NCBI RefSeq assembly: GCF_902459465.1
Contig: NC_047075.1
Location: forward strand, 10,285,119 to 10,349,118
Origin: Asterias rubens
Lineage: Eukaryota > Echinodermata > Asteroidea > Forcipulatida > Asteriidae
DNA length: 64,000 bases
Direction of reading: 5' to 3'
Every line of letters begins with the position of its first letter. Position 1 is the stretch's first letter. Under the pieces are notes generated by a model. The model saw only the letters and a program-made list of their open reading frames with translations. It was not told the DNA's origin and ran no database searches. A program made the translations under genes and the position numbers. Of this stretch, positions 32,405-44,738 are shown in pieces.

Positions 32405-32751
32405 CATTGAGAAATCATTGAAAAAGTCATTATCTCGCAACTTCGACGACCAATCGAGTTCAGATTTTCACAGGTTTGTTATTTTGTGCATATTATGTTG
32501 AGATACATCAAGTTAGAAGACTGGTCTATGACAATAGACCGATCCACTAAGCTCCGCCCCATTGCGTACTGACCAATTACAACGCAACGAAGGTCCGACA
32601 AATAAGGTCCGACATGCATGCGCGTATCTTGGCGCGCGCGGCAGAGTTGTGCAGAAAGGCATTGGAGAGCCCCACGTGTTCTTGCTCACACGTGCGTCGT
32701 GGGCGGAGCCCACTGGATGGGTCTATTACCGAAGGTGTCCAGTGTTTTTAA
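32405..32751. mobile_element. MITE family A (partial) split by MITE family E
   Basis: The A-family part 32405-32535 (tctcgcaacttcgacgacca, cacaggtttgttattttgtg) continues after the insertion at 32725-32751 (ttaccgaaggtgtccagtg, TTAA). Confidence 0.7.
32536..32724. mobile_element. MITE family E, complete copy
   Basis: 189 bp, ends AGACCGATCCACTAAGCTCC and GGATGGGTCT (inverted), with a 2-bp AT target duplication (32534-32535, 32725-32726) that is clear because the interrupted host MITE reads gacaattacc elsewhere. A 2-bp AT duplication resembles IS4EU/ISL2EU-type elements, but that assignment is tentative. Confidence 0.7.
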
Positions 32752-32894
32752 GAAGGAGTGAAATGTTTGGTTTACCCAAACCAAATAGTGTCATAAAAGA
32801 GTGTGTCCACCATGTCTCAAAAAGGCTTATGGTGCTGAATGGTACACTGAAATATTGGAAACAGCAATTTAAAATGTCATAGTTTAATATTGAG

Positions 32895-33400
32895 AACGAG
32901 TCTAGTTGGTATGACACATATAGTTATATATAAGAACTAGAGGGCGCACGAGTGATGCTTCGTGCCAAAGGCCACGGGACCGCAAGATGACAAGCGCGTC
33001 ATTCTGCACGCGCGTTGAATATGAAATACACGTTTGAGTTTTTTTTTGTATTGAACGCTCACGCGATGCTGTTTGTTCAACTTACAAAATGGCCGCACAA
33101 ACACACGCTGTGAGATGCCAGGGTTGTCAACTTAGAAAATGGCCGCATGGGCGCATGCCGGGGCGCGTATATAGGCAAGTGCGCTCTCTAGTTCTTATAT
33201 ATAACTTTATGGTATGGCACTGCTCTAGAATTGCAATGGTCATGGGTTCGAATCTCATCTGAGTAATATATGCCTGTGATTTTGTTCACAGAACTCGGGT
33301 AAGTACTGAGTATACATTGCTAACACACATCGGTGTATATGGGTAAAACCAAAATGAATATTCGTTACCCCGATGCAAATTTAACAATGAGAATGTTAAC
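32895..33400 (+). mobile_element. tRNA-derived SINE family S interrupted by a MITE
   Basis: SINE head gtctagttggtatgacac, then a MITE (32918-33210), then actgctctagaattgcaa, B-box gggttcgaatc and the body (ctgtgattttgttcacagaa, gtaagtactgagtatac, ccgatgcaaattta). The same family is at 35605, 35849, 35975, 45105 and 46438. Confidence 0.75.
32918..33210. mobile_element. TIR element inside a SINE
   Basis: Ends tatataagaactagagggcg and cgctctctagttcttatata are inverted. Flanked by ggtatgacac (32908-32917) and ggtatggcac (33211-33220), a ~10-bp target duplication with one difference. CpG-rich interior with two aaaatggccgca motifs. Confidence 0.7.
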
Positions 33401-33422
33401 AACTATAAGTTAACTATCTTAG

Positions 33423-33790
33423 GCAGTTTCGCTATTCCTATTGGTGTAGAGGGCGTCACGTGGGGGTGTTTAAACTGTTGTTTTCGGATACGTTTTGATG
33501 CATACTAAATAATATGCGCACGAATGCATATCCGAAAACTGTCTCAATCATGAAAATGCAACACACATACAGAGCTCAATGAAGTCGAGTCGGAAAACGG
33601 ATAAGTTTTACAGAGTTTCTTACTTTATTACGCCTTTTAAACAAAGAGGCATTTGTGAACAGGAATAAAAGAGAAGTGCAGGGACGTGGCCGTGCGATAA
33701 AGGCCACGACCTTGCCGGTTTTAAACGGCAGTTTAAGAACTCGTCGCTACCCTTTTATTGCCTTCATAAATTCTGCATACACAACTTTTT
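33423..33790. mobile_element. MITE family D, uninterrupted copy
   Basis: Reverse orientation relative to 13755-14672: gcagtttcgctattcctatt, gggcgtcacgtggg, cggaaaacggataagtttta, ggccgtgcgataaaggccac, ttttaaacggcagtttaaga. No coding capacity. Confidence 0.6.
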
Positions 33791-33984
33791 GTATTGTTAG
33801 GGTTGCCTAAACTTGTTGTTATTTTGTTTGTTTTGTTTGTGGGTTTTTTTCCCACCAGGATTGATTTATGACACAACTGGAGACTACGTCCCGACTTTCA
33901 GTCTAATGGCTGTTACACAAACACTGATTGTGACTGCTGTTCTATGGTTAAAATGGAGGCAGAAACGCAATCGCAGTTCATCTT

Positions 33985-34330
33985 AGACACCCCAGTATTT
34001 ACATTTTGTGATGAGTTGCATTGACAATAATAACCTCCTTTTATACGGATTACCATAATCACAACTTCATAAACTCCAACGCGTTCAAAATTCAGCAGCC
34101 AGACTCATCACTAGAACCCGATCACTTGAACCACTCACTTCAATCATTCGCAATCTCCACTGGCTACCTGTTTAATCAAGGATAGTTTTCAAAGTGGTAA
34201 CACTCACCTACGATTGCAAAAACGGATCAGCACCAGACTGTCTCCAGGAATTAATTCAAGACTATCACATTCCTCGAAAACTTCGTTCTAGTTCGAAAGG
34301 TCTTCTAATTTATAGTATTCCATTATGTTA
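33985..34330 (+). pseudogene. CR1/L2-like LINE C-terminal fragment
   Basis: Plus-strand reading gives LQRVQNSAARLITRT, then IIRNLHWLPV, an in-frame stop, RIVFKVVTLTYDC and APDCLQELI, matching the C-terminal part of CR1/L2-type RT ORFs. Interrupted by stops, truncated on both sides. Confidence 0.75.
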
Positions 34331-34559
34331 AGTATGGTTGGTGCTGCATGGTAACTACTGTATTTATTATTTTTTATTTATTTTTTTATTTATTGCTTTT
34401 GTATGTTTGATTCCGGGTGTGGTTGGCTTGAGTACCATTCACGTGATATATGCATGTACTTAGCATAAAGTGCTTACACACATTGGCAACAGGGTGAAAA
34501 CAATGAATATAATTAATCTCGATGCAAATTAACATCGATTAATGGCATACAAATAATAA

Positions 34560-34910
34560 TAATAATGGCTTCTTATGTAGCGCTCAGGTCCGTCACGCAG
34601 TGACGCTCATTGCGCTTCAACATTATTACCCCTGGTCACTGGGCCTTAAATCATTTCTTAAACCATCTCAGCTCCCTGGGGAGTATACAGCCTGTGCCGC
34701 CAATTATGTAGCGCAATCAAGGCTAATCAATCACAAAACCAACTCTACCCTCACAGGTAATTTAACCTTAGGTGGAGAGAAGCAATTAAAGTGAAGTGTC
34801 TTGCTCAAGGACACAAGTGTCACGACCGGGATTCGAAGCCAAACTTCGCTAAACAGAGCTTGAATTCGGTGCTCTTATCCGCTCAGCACGACACCCCACA
34901 ACAGCTTTAG
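34560..34910 (-). repeat. tRNA-derived SINE (second family)
   Basis: On the minus strand: head gtgctgagcggataagagca (A-box region), B-box ggcttcgaatcccggtcgtg, then gacacttgtgtccttgagca. A relative with the same gagcactgaattcaa and caagacac motifs lies at 41090-41240 on the plus strand. Confidence 0.6.
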
Positions 34911-35604
34911 AAGTAATTGAATCTGGGAAAACTGTCAGTGACGCTTTTTACATTCTTCATTTACGGTTGTTTTACCTGATGTGTGAAAATACTCGCTCCC
35001 AATTTTCGGCGAAACATTAAAAACACGACCGAATGTTCAAACGTTCGTTTTATTTGATACGTGTACATTTGTATTGGATTAACTAGGAAATAGAACAGTT
35101 CCAGAAATTCAAGGTGTACCTTGCTTTTAAAGGAACACGTTGCCTTCAAACCTGCAGCTGAACTTCATAACATGTACGTATTCATTGACTATCATTTTCT
35201 GAGACATTACGAAACATGTAAAGACCATTATTAAAACTGTCAAAACTACATGTATGTATTAACTAACCCCCATTGTAATGTTACTATTAATAATGTACAT
35301 TGATTGCTGAGTTTGTTCTTAGAGTCGATATAATAAGACATAATAACGTGTCGTCCAGTTTGTTCCCTGGGGAGGGAATGGTCAAGGTGTGTAATAACCA
35401 ACCTTAGGTTATAGAGATTGGTATAGATAGTTCGTTACGTGTAGGACCATACAAAATAAATGTGATTTATCAATTTATATGTTTCAACAAATATTTGTTT
35501 TCCCCTCATATTTAAACAATATTAAACTACGCTTGCTAAACATTAATGAGTTTTATTATAATTGGTCTTGATCCATACATCGATGTGTGTCAGCACTAAT
35601 TTAA
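34911..35604. other. Intergenic, small MITE end only
   Basis: Contains a short ttaaaggaacacgttgcctt end of MITE family G at 35128-35150; otherwise nothing recognised. Confidence 0.4.
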
Positions 35605-35835
35605 CAAACATTATACCGTTGCGTTACCAACTGACCCCCAAAATAGGATTCGGACTGCTTCCAGCTACCGGGAAATATCGGTAGATCTGCACGGGTCGTG
35701 GGTTCGAATCCCACCCGAGTAATGAGCCTGTGGGTTGTTGTTTTCTTCGCTGGACTCGGGAAAGTACTCGGTGTCATGGGTAAAAACAAACATTCATATT
35801 CTTTATTCCCGATGCAAAATTAAATTTAACATCTA
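35605..35835 (+). mobile_element. SINE family S copy
   Basis: Starts with ttataccgttgcgttacc and an antisense-like tRNA motif (ggattcggactgcttccagc), then gtcgtgggttcgaatcccac, ggactcgggaaagtactcgg, and the tail cccgatgcaaaatt. The central anticodon-side block present in the 46438 copy is shortened. Confidence 0.65.
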
Positions 35836-35848
35836 TTATATTATTAAT

Positions 35849-36125
35849 TTTTGGTTTTTACCCATATACACCGATGTGTGTAGCACTGTATACTCAGTAC
35901 TTTCCCCGAGTCCTGTGAAAAAAAATCACAGGTATTTTACTCGTGTGGGATTCGAACCCACGACCCTTGCAATTCTAGGTCGTGGGTTCGAATCCCACCC
36001 GAGTAAAATGCCTGTGATTTTTGTCACAGGACTCGGGGAAAGTACTGGGTATACAGTGCTACACACATCGGGGTATATGGGTAAAAACCAAAAGTTAATA
36101 TTGTTTATCCCGATGCAAATTTAAT
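35849..36125. mobile_element. Two SINE family S copies in head-to-head inversion
   Basis: 35849-35980 is a minus-strand copy (body, then gggattcgaacccacgac) and 35975-36125 a plus-strand copy (gtcgtgggttcgaatcccac, then ggactcggggaaagtactgg, ccgatgcaaattta). They meet at ccttgcaattctagg/tcgtggg, producing a ~270-bp hairpin. Confidence 0.75.
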
Positions 36126-36471
36126 ATCTATCTATTATATTATTGATTTTCTTGACAAAATAGTAAGTAATTATAGTAATTAACAAAGTAGCCTATTGGG
36201 TTCTACATAGACCTGTATAATTTGGTATGTTATTGTAATATGTAAAACATTGTCTTTCTTTTCCCGGTGTATGGAAAAGATGGTTCATCCCTTCAGGGCA
36301 TCAACATGACAATGATGGCTAAGAATGAACAATCATAGTGTCTTAAAGGATACCCTTTATCGAAAATTAAAATTCAGAGACTTATTGAAATTAGTGTAGT
36401 ATTATTTTTGTAACACCTTCATTTAAAAAGTTGATCTTTTATTTGACTTTATATCATCTACTTACAAATAC
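36126..36471. other. Intergenic, no feature recognised
   Basis: Nothing supportable. Confidence 0.3.
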
Positions 36472-36696
36472 TTAAAGACACTGGACACCTTTGGTTGTCG
36501 TGAGGTCTCGAAATCAAGCATCTGAAAGCACACAACTTCGTGTGACAAGGGTGTTTATTTTTCCATTTTTATCTCACAACATCGAGGACCATTTGAGTTC
36601 AAATTTTCACAGGTTTGTTATTTTGAGGTCATGTTGAGATACACCAAATGAGAAGACTGGTCTTTGACAACTACGAATAGTGTCTAGTGTCTTTAA
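36472..36696. mobile_element. MITE family A, short copy
   Basis: TTAA borders, ends aaagacactggacacctttg and cgaatagtgtctagtgtctt; lacks most of the left half. Its right TTAA is also the left TTAA of the family B copy that follows. Confidence 0.75.
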
Positions 36697-37077
36697 AGGT
36701 ACATTACAGAATTGGTTTTTGCCAACAAAACAGCTGCTGGCAGTGTAAGCCCTTTATGTAATCCACCATATCCATAAACTGACAAACCTGTAGAAGTTTG
36801 AGACCGATCGGCCATCTGGGTCACGAGAGAATAGTGAACAACCGATTACAAATTTTGCATTGCATCGACGCCAAAATAAAAATGAATAAAACGCTCACTG
36901 AGCGATAAACTCCAAACGCAAAGTTAGATTATTTATTTCTCATCAAATATGACATTTCAGTCAGAAATATTTCAAGGGATGTTTTCAACTATCATCATCA
37001 TTAGACCGTGTAAGTTGTATGTACATCTGTGATCTTCACGATTTTTGTTTCTTACCAATTCTGTAACGTTCCTTTAG
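36693..37077. mobile_element. MITE family B copy
   Basis: Starts TTAAAGGTACATTACAGAAT and ends aattctgtaacgttccttta. The body contains gatcggccatctgggtcacg, aatgaataaaacgctcactg and ttagattatttatttctcat, shared with the copies at 39161 and 42416. Confidence 0.75.
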
Positions 37078-37305
37078 CCCAGTTTCAGACATTATTACAA
37101 TTATAAAAATTCCTTTGTTTTTTATCTACCTATGTGATATGTATATGCAGTTTTTAGTTGTCTTCATTTTAAATCTCATGTATGTTTCTTATGGAACTAA
37201 AAGAAACACAATTGCATCCGACACTCCAGTATATCAAAGTGAGTTTCAAATTATATCTATGGTAAAAAGAATATCGGTACAATCGTCCTTCGTGTTGTTT
37301 GCCAC

Positions 37306-37607
37306 TTAAAGGGGAAGTTACACGTTTGGTAGTTACTCAAAATAAATATTAACTGAAAAACTTACTTGGTAACAGCATTGGAGAGCTGTTTATAGTATAC
37401 AACATTGTGGGAAACGGCTCTCTCTGAAGTAACGTAGTATTTGAGAAAGAGGTAATTTCTCAATAAAATATAAAAACAACTTCTAGCTAGAAGTTTTATA
37501 TTCTGAAAACACACAAATTCGTCCAAAAGGGGTGTTTTTGTCTTTCATCATTTTCTCGCAACTTCGATGATTAATTGAGCCCAAATTTCCACAGGTTTGT
37601 TATTTTA
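37306..37607. mobile_element. MITE family A variant, right-truncated
   Basis: Same subfamily as 21749-22122 (aagttacacgtttggtagtt; ttctagctagaag centre). Ends in an (AT)n run at 37606-37630. Confidence 0.7.
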
Positions 37608-37642
37608 AATATATATATATATATATATATTTGTTTTTTTAT

Positions 37643-40600
37643 TTACAGACATCCTATCACCTCAAAGCGCATACAGCATAGGTAGTCATACGGTACCCAC
37701 GAAACCGGGTAGATGCGCAGATACTGTGCGTCCAACACTGACGAGAACCGGCTGGTGACGTGAGTGTCTTTATCAGAATTACCGGAGAACTGTAAACAAA
37801 ACAATACCAAACCAAAAATTAGTATGATGGTTGTCCACATCAGAGTTGTGTGTTGAGAGAATTGTGACAACTCGCCAATGGAAGCCAAATAGAGACGTTT
37901 GCATAGGTATTCTCAGTCGAATTCAACAAATAAGCAGCCAGTTTCATTTGCATGCGTTCGAATTAAACCTGTTTTGCCTTTTCAGTTGTTACTGCGTTTC
38001 AAATTCAGAATTCGGCCATTCAATTTCGTTTTGAGTCAAGTCAAAATCATATAGCACTATGTTCAATTTAGCGTATCGTAATTCTTTTTTGTGACAAACA
38101 CGCCCCAAGAAGCGTCTGCGAATTTGAATGCTGTTTTGATGAATTGTTAAATAGAATGATTATTTTGTCAAATCGAATGACGCAACATTACATTTGACTA
38201 ATCATAACACGAAATCGAATGACCCTTATCAGTAGCACTCGATTTCGCGCGAAATAGAATAGCTTGTTGGTTAAATTGGCTGCTCATTGGCCGAAATTGA
38301 CCGAGAAAACCTATATTAGGATACCAGCAATCCTACGAACATGACCATTTTAAAAAGGCACCTTTGGAAATTGTCAAAGACCAGTCTTCTCAATTTGGTG
38401 TATCTCAAACATTTGCACAAAATAACAAACCTGTGAAAGTTTGGACTAGCGTGGTCGTTGAAGTTGTAAGATAATAATGGAGGAGCAATTATCCTTGTGA
38501 CACGAAGTTGCGTGCTTTCAGATGCCTCATTTCGAGACCTCACGCATGAGATCTCGAAACTAATTCAAATATTGTACTGATAAATTACTTCTTTCTCAAA
38601 AACTACGTTAGTTCAGAGGGAGCCGTTCTCACAATGTTTTAAACTATCGACAGCTCTCCATTGTTCGTTACCAAGTAAGTTTGTATGCTAACAATTGTTT
38701 TGAGTAATTACCAACAATGTACCTCGTACCTTTAAGGAACTTTGAATTATGACATTATCTGCCCCCAAAAAATATTCACTTCTTGACTACCTTGCACATT
38801 GATATTGGATAGATAACATCTTCACTGATACAGTAATAAGGCACTATACCAAATCACATGCTGTGTTTGTTTCTTTGCCCAGTTGCGCATCCGTGCAGCA
38901 CCGATATAACAGTGTGGTTGTTTGGTTCTTAGGGAAAACCTGAGGGAGTTTACCGCTGTGCCTCGAAGCTCGATTTGTAGAGCATCTGCATGGAGTGTCA
39001 GGGGTCTTGGGTTCAAATCCCAACGAGGATTTGCTTCCTCTCGCATCCCTTGTTTGGCTTATTTAGCTTTTGTTAGCACCTTTTTTGCAACCTTTGCATA
39101 TTGTGTGGTTATACTTTATAAGTAGTGCCTATACACTGTAAAAACAGTGTCTATAGAGATTTAAAGGAACATTACAGAATTGGTTTTTGCTAACAAAACC
39201 TTTGCTGGCCGAGTAAGCACTTTATGTAATCAACCATATATTGACAAACCTGTAGAAGTTTGAGATCGATCGGCCATCTGGGTCACGAGACAATAGTGAA
39301 CAAAAACCGATTACAAGTTTTGCGTTGCATCGATGCCAAAATAAAAATGAATAAAACGCTCACTGAGCGATGAACTCCAAACGCGAAGTTAGATTATTTA
39401 TTTCTCATCAAAAATGACACTATTGATAATTGGCACTATTGGTAATTGTCAAATACCAGTCTTCTCACTTGGTGTATCTCAACATATGCATAAAACAACA
39501 AGCCTGTGAACATTTGAGCTCAATTGGTCTTCGAAGTTTCGAGATAATAATGAACGAAAAAAACACCCTTGTCACACGAAGTTGTGTACTTTCAGATGCT
39601 TGATTTCGAGACCTCAAAATCTAATTATGAGGTCTCGAAATCAAACTCGTGGACAAATTCCTTCTTTCTCGAAAACTACGTTACTTCAGAGGGAGCCGTT
39701 TCTCACAATGTTGTATAATATCAACTTCTCCCCATTACTCGTTACCAAGTACGGTTTTATGCTAATAATAATGTTGAGTAATTATCTTTTGTGTACACTG
39801 CCTTTAAAAAGTTGGTATAACATTTGTGTTTCAACTCTAAGCAGAGTTCTTACAGAGTACGGTACTCACCAGTTGGACACTTCCACTAAATGTTCTCACG
39901 TACATCAATGACTTTGTGTCGTCACCGTACTTAAGGTTGTAGGTCTCCACATAGTATTCATAGTTGTGTCCCTGCGTGATGAGAGCAGTAATATACACTC
40001 TAGCGTTGAAGTTGACTTGTATCCATGGAGTCATATCTTGAGACCGTGAGCACCACCCAGAGGGTTCATCTTAAATAAAGAGGTGAACATTATACAATTG
40101 TGACGGGGTCCATGGCGTTTTGTACACCCGATGGGGGAAATGTTAATAATTATATTTACATTTATTTCATTTCATTTCTCGGGAATAAAAAGTAAAATAA
40201 TGCACATTACTTAGGTTAAAAACGTTGAAAAATACAGCAGAGAGCAATTTAAAGACAGTAAAGAAAAAGAAACAGCTGGAGCCCGAAGGATTGCCTAAAA
40301 GAAACACAGTTCCTGTCGAGAGGCTCTCCTCTCCAGCTGATCCTAAAAAGAACAACAATAAAGTATATTTAAAAAGTAGAAATGGCACCCGAGGCGTAGC
40401 CGAGGGTTGTACAAAACCCATGGACCCCAAATCACAGCGTGCAATAATTGTTTTGTTATACCTTGGTAACATAGTTATTACTCTTCTTAAAGTATCCTTT
40501 AGTAGTCATCTTCAAACGTTAATTACGACGAGTATGCATAGTTTAATAAGCAGACGAACAGTTGTCCAAATAAGAAACAATTATTATTAACTGTTCCATC

Positions 40601-43600
40601 GAACCCGCGCCCGTTTGGTACCAAGTACTAGAAATCGACCAACGGCGGGAACGATCAAGGTGATCTACACCGGTTAACATCACTTTTCATGTTTACTGGC
40701 CGCGCTGTGCATTAAGCGTAGCGCATTCTTAGCCAAGGCACGTGCGTTTTTGTTGCACGTCACGTGATTGGTTCTCGAGCAATCAAACTTCACATTGTTA
40801 CCGATGTATAAACAACACATTATGAAAAAAAAAATACCGTGGTTTGTCTTTCGTCCCTGCATTGAACTAAAGGAACGCTAATTTTAGCTAATATTAAATT
40901 AATGCTAACAATAATGCTGACAAGTCCATTATTTAATTGTTATTGTTGTCTCTTACCAGTTATTTTATAAAGTGTGCATTATTTTTATTTTTCTCATTAC
41001 ACGGATTCGTGTTTTTAGCAACATAAACGCGAAAGGGGATCTTTAACTTGTATTGGAATAGTAAAATGAGGAACTGCAACACAAGGTTGAAAGTGTCGTG
41101 GCTCTGGGAGCGGTTAGGAGCACTGAATTCAATTTCTGGTGTCTCTGATCAGCAGAGTGTGGGTTCGAATCCCCAGCCTTGACAATTGTGTACTAAAGCA
41201 AGACACGCAACCATTGCTGATGGGACGTAAAATCGTTGGTCCCGTGTGGTGTTTAACTCAGGTAAAATAACACGCTTATCGAAAAGAGGGGAGGTTTGCC
41301 CCGTTGTTCCTGGCTGGATTCGCAGCATATTGCGCAATAAAGTGAGTTGCACAATTTTGATTGACCAGATTTCGGACGTCAATTTTTGGTGGTTATTTCG
41401 CTGAAACCATGCCTTATAATGGCAAACCGCGTTGGGGCTAATTGTGGATGTCTCTTGCTCTCATTATATATGTATTCATGTCGCTTACCAACAGTTTCCT
41501 TTCACTTCTTACTTTAAGTTTGTTATTTAAAGGCTGGACACCTTTGGAATTTGTCAAGGACCAGTCATAGTCTCACTAGTGTCCATGGGTTTTGGAGGTA
41601 CGTCGGCCGGTCGACCACGCCAGAGCCAATGAACAGCTCTCCCTGGGTAGCTCCACCCACAATTTACATACACGACGGACGTTGCACAAGGTTCCTTTAT
41701 TGTAAGTTATTAACATCAGGGTGAATATTCCACGGCCTCTGCGATGGCGAAACCCCTGGTAAGCTTACCGTGCTATTCAAAGGCGAATGAATAGACTGTG
41801 TGCTTGTAACATACCGAGTGAAAAAGAGTTCAGAAACAGCCAACACGAGTTGAGACAGTACTGCACTGTTTTTAACCGAATGGACTATTTACTTGGTATG
41901 TCACGAGCACACAGTCTATTCACTCGCCTTTGAATGGCGCGGGTAAGCTTACCAGGTGTTTCGTCACCGCAGAGGCCGATGCATTCACCCTGCTGTAATG
42001 AATCAAAATAAAGGAACCTTGTGCGACGTTCGTCGTGTATGTAAATTGAGGGTGTAGCTGCCAAGGGTGAGCTGTTCATTGGCTCTGACGCGTTCGACCG
42101 GCCGACGTACCACCAAAACCTATGAACACTACTTGGTGTATCCAGACCGTATTCAAACAAATCCGAGGAAATGTTGACCCAATTAGTCATCAAAGTTGCA
42201 AATAATTGTTGTGCTTTCGGATGCCTGAAAATGCTTCAGACCTGCAGTTTTGTTTTCTTATTTGAGTGAGAAATAATAACCTCTATCTCAAAACCTCGTA
42301 ACATTACTACAGAGGGAGCTGTTTCTCACAATGTTTTATATTATCAACATCTCCATTGCATCTCAATTGCTCGTTACCAAGTAAGTTGTTAGGGTTACAA
42401 TTCTTTTAAAGGAACATTACAGAATTGGTTTTTGCTAACAAAACAGTTGCTGGCAGTGTAATCACTTTATGTAATCCACCATATACATAAACTGACAAAC
42501 CTGTAGAAGTTTGAGATCGATCGGCCATCTGGGTCACGAGAGAATAGTAAAAAAAAAAAAAGATTACACATTTTGCATTGCATCGATGCCAACATCAATA
42601 TGAATAAAACGCTCACCGGGCGACAAACTCCAAACGCGAAGTTAGATTATTTATTTCTCATCAAATATGACATTTCAGACAGAAATATTTCAAAGATGTG
42701 TTCAACTATCATCATCATTAGACCGTGTAAGTTTGATGTAAATATGTGATATTCACGATTTTTATTTCTTACCAATTCTGTAATGTTCCTTTAAGTAATA
42801 ATCAATATTGTCTAGTGCCTTTAAATCAATTCGAAACTGTACCGTTATAGTTAAGCCTTGCTTTTCCAGGTTGATAGTACGAGAAGACCGTTGATGCACT
42901 CAGATCAGTATCGAGAATGTCCCCATTCTCCATACCGAGCGTCCTCTCGCGGTCGATGGTACACACTGCATGGTAACGAAAAGATAAATAGTCAGAACAC
43001 TGTAAAGCTACAAATAAACAATCACAGAGCTTTTTCATTCCAGCTTCACTCTTTTTTTAATCTGTTGTCCTCGTGCGTTTTCTGTCATTGTTATCCATGT
43101 CTGAGTGTATGTTATTATTGTCTATGTCTAAGTTGCCGTCATTTTTGCCCATGTTTATGTTGCTGTCATGGGTGCGGTCGATAAGATTCCCCGGGTCGAC
43201 CCCGGTGTGTTGCGTTTTTTTTTTTTTTTTTTTCCCAGGACGAACGTGTGCAGGTAATTACCCACGTGCGTCCTGGAAGAAAAACAAACGCCACACACCG
43301 GGGTCGACCCAGGGAATCTAAACGAACGCACCCTATTGTTGTTTATGTATGAGTAGCCTGAACATATGACGTCACACTTCGAGGCTCGTGAGTAACGCCA
43401 GACACCGGCATCAAAATCTGGCGTGTGTTTTAACCTTTGACCTCATCAATTTCACAAAGGGTGCGTTCGATTAACTTCCCTGGGTCGACCCCGATGTGCT
43501 CATGCAAGTGGCGTATTATTTTTTTTTCCAGGACGAACGTGGGCAGATAATTACCCCACGTTCGTCCTGGAAAAAATCGCCTATTTTGTTTTCCAGTACG

Positions 43601-44706
43601 AACGTGTGCATGAAGATGTTAATAAATAATCTGCACACGTTCGTACTGGAAAACCAAATAGTTTATCCAATATCATTATATCCAATGGAATCACTGTATC
43701 TAGCGGCAGGGACCTGTCTTTATGGGCCCAGTATAATGTATGAATTGCTGTCATTGCTGTCCACGTCACTGTCATCGATGTTGTCCGTGTCTGAGTTGTT
43801 GTCACTGTTACCGATGTCTAAGTTGCTGTAATTGTTGTCCAGGTCTGAGTTGTTGTCATTGTTTTCCTTTTTAAGTTGATGTCATTGTTGTCCCCGTCTG
43901 GGTTGCTATCATTTTTGTTCAAATGTTGTCATATTAATGTATTTTGGTTTTAAAAACATTTAAACTTTTGTTGTACATTTTAATAATTATTAGCATAACA
44001 TAAAACATTTTTCATTTTTTCATGATTTTGATGTTAAGTTCAAATTGTATACAAGTTATGTTCCTTCAGGGGTTTTATAAAAGGTAACCAATTATTACAG
44101 CGTAAACAAAATAAGAAATTTACAGGAAAGCTATGGTTTATAATGGTATAGATGTTTACCGTCAATTTCTTTTGTGCAGTTGAGCCATGTTTGAATCTCC
44201 TCTTGGTCATTACTATGGATGAATGTATCCATGTATGTAACCACGAAGGGTCTGTAAGGTGTACGGGTATTCAGACCACCAACACGTATCGTAGTGCACT
44301 GGCATGGATCAGGTTCAGGAATTACCCAACGGTAACGAAAACCAGACTCTGGATCCCGTTCTTGTCCAATGGTGCAGATAAGTGCTTCATGAAAAAAAGA
44401 ATAATATACAAAACAATCAGTTATTGTTTTGACTGCCTGGATGGCACATACATCAGGTGTGGATTTCACATAGAGTTAAAAGCAGTGGACACTATTGGTT
44501 TCTCAAAATAATTATTTGCATACAACCTTAACTGGTAACAAGTAATGGGGAGCTGTTTATGGTATAAAACATTGTGAGAAACGGCTCCCTCTGAAGTATC
44601 GTAGTCTTCGAGAAAGAAGTAATTGTCCTCAAATTTGATTTCGAGACCTCAGATTTAGAATTTGAGGTCTCAAAATCAAGCATCTAAAGTACTTAACTTT
44701 GTGTGA

Positions 44707-44738
<32 letters not shown>

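Larger units (their letters stand above)
41527..42824. mobile_element. MITE family A copy hosting two nested elements
   Basis: Pieces 41527-41577, 42131-42415 and 42795-42824 join into one family A copy: TTAAAGGCTGGACACCTTTG start, accagtcatagtctcact break, acttggtgtatcc resume, tcgttaccaagtaag, break, gtaataatcaatattgtcta and cctTTAA end. It ends 19 bp from the exon at 42843. Confidence 0.8.
43078..43925. repeat. ~30-bp minisatellite split by palindromic insertions
   Basis: Units like gtctgagttgttgtcattgt with tgtcc run over 43078-43170 and again over 43740-43925. The block between them (about 43170-43735) is made of other repeats, so one minisatellite was interrupted. It lies in the third intron of the discoidin gene. 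Confidence 0.65.

Noticed and set aside
38961-39028. Functional tRNA gene
   Set aside because: T-arm is good but the anticodon arm does not pair and similar heads recur, so SINE or pseudogene is more likely.
39582-39911. Plus-strand ORF of 109 codons
   Set aside because: Mostly MITE family A sequence; similar frames occur in other copies (3295-3489, 48919-49137).
40225-40590. 121-codon plus-strand ORF (Lys-rich)
   Set aside because: In an intron of the discoidin gene, overlapping an inverted repeat; no recognisable domain.
41885-42193. 102-codon minus-strand ORF
   Set aside because: Lies within the arm of the foldback element nested in MITE A.
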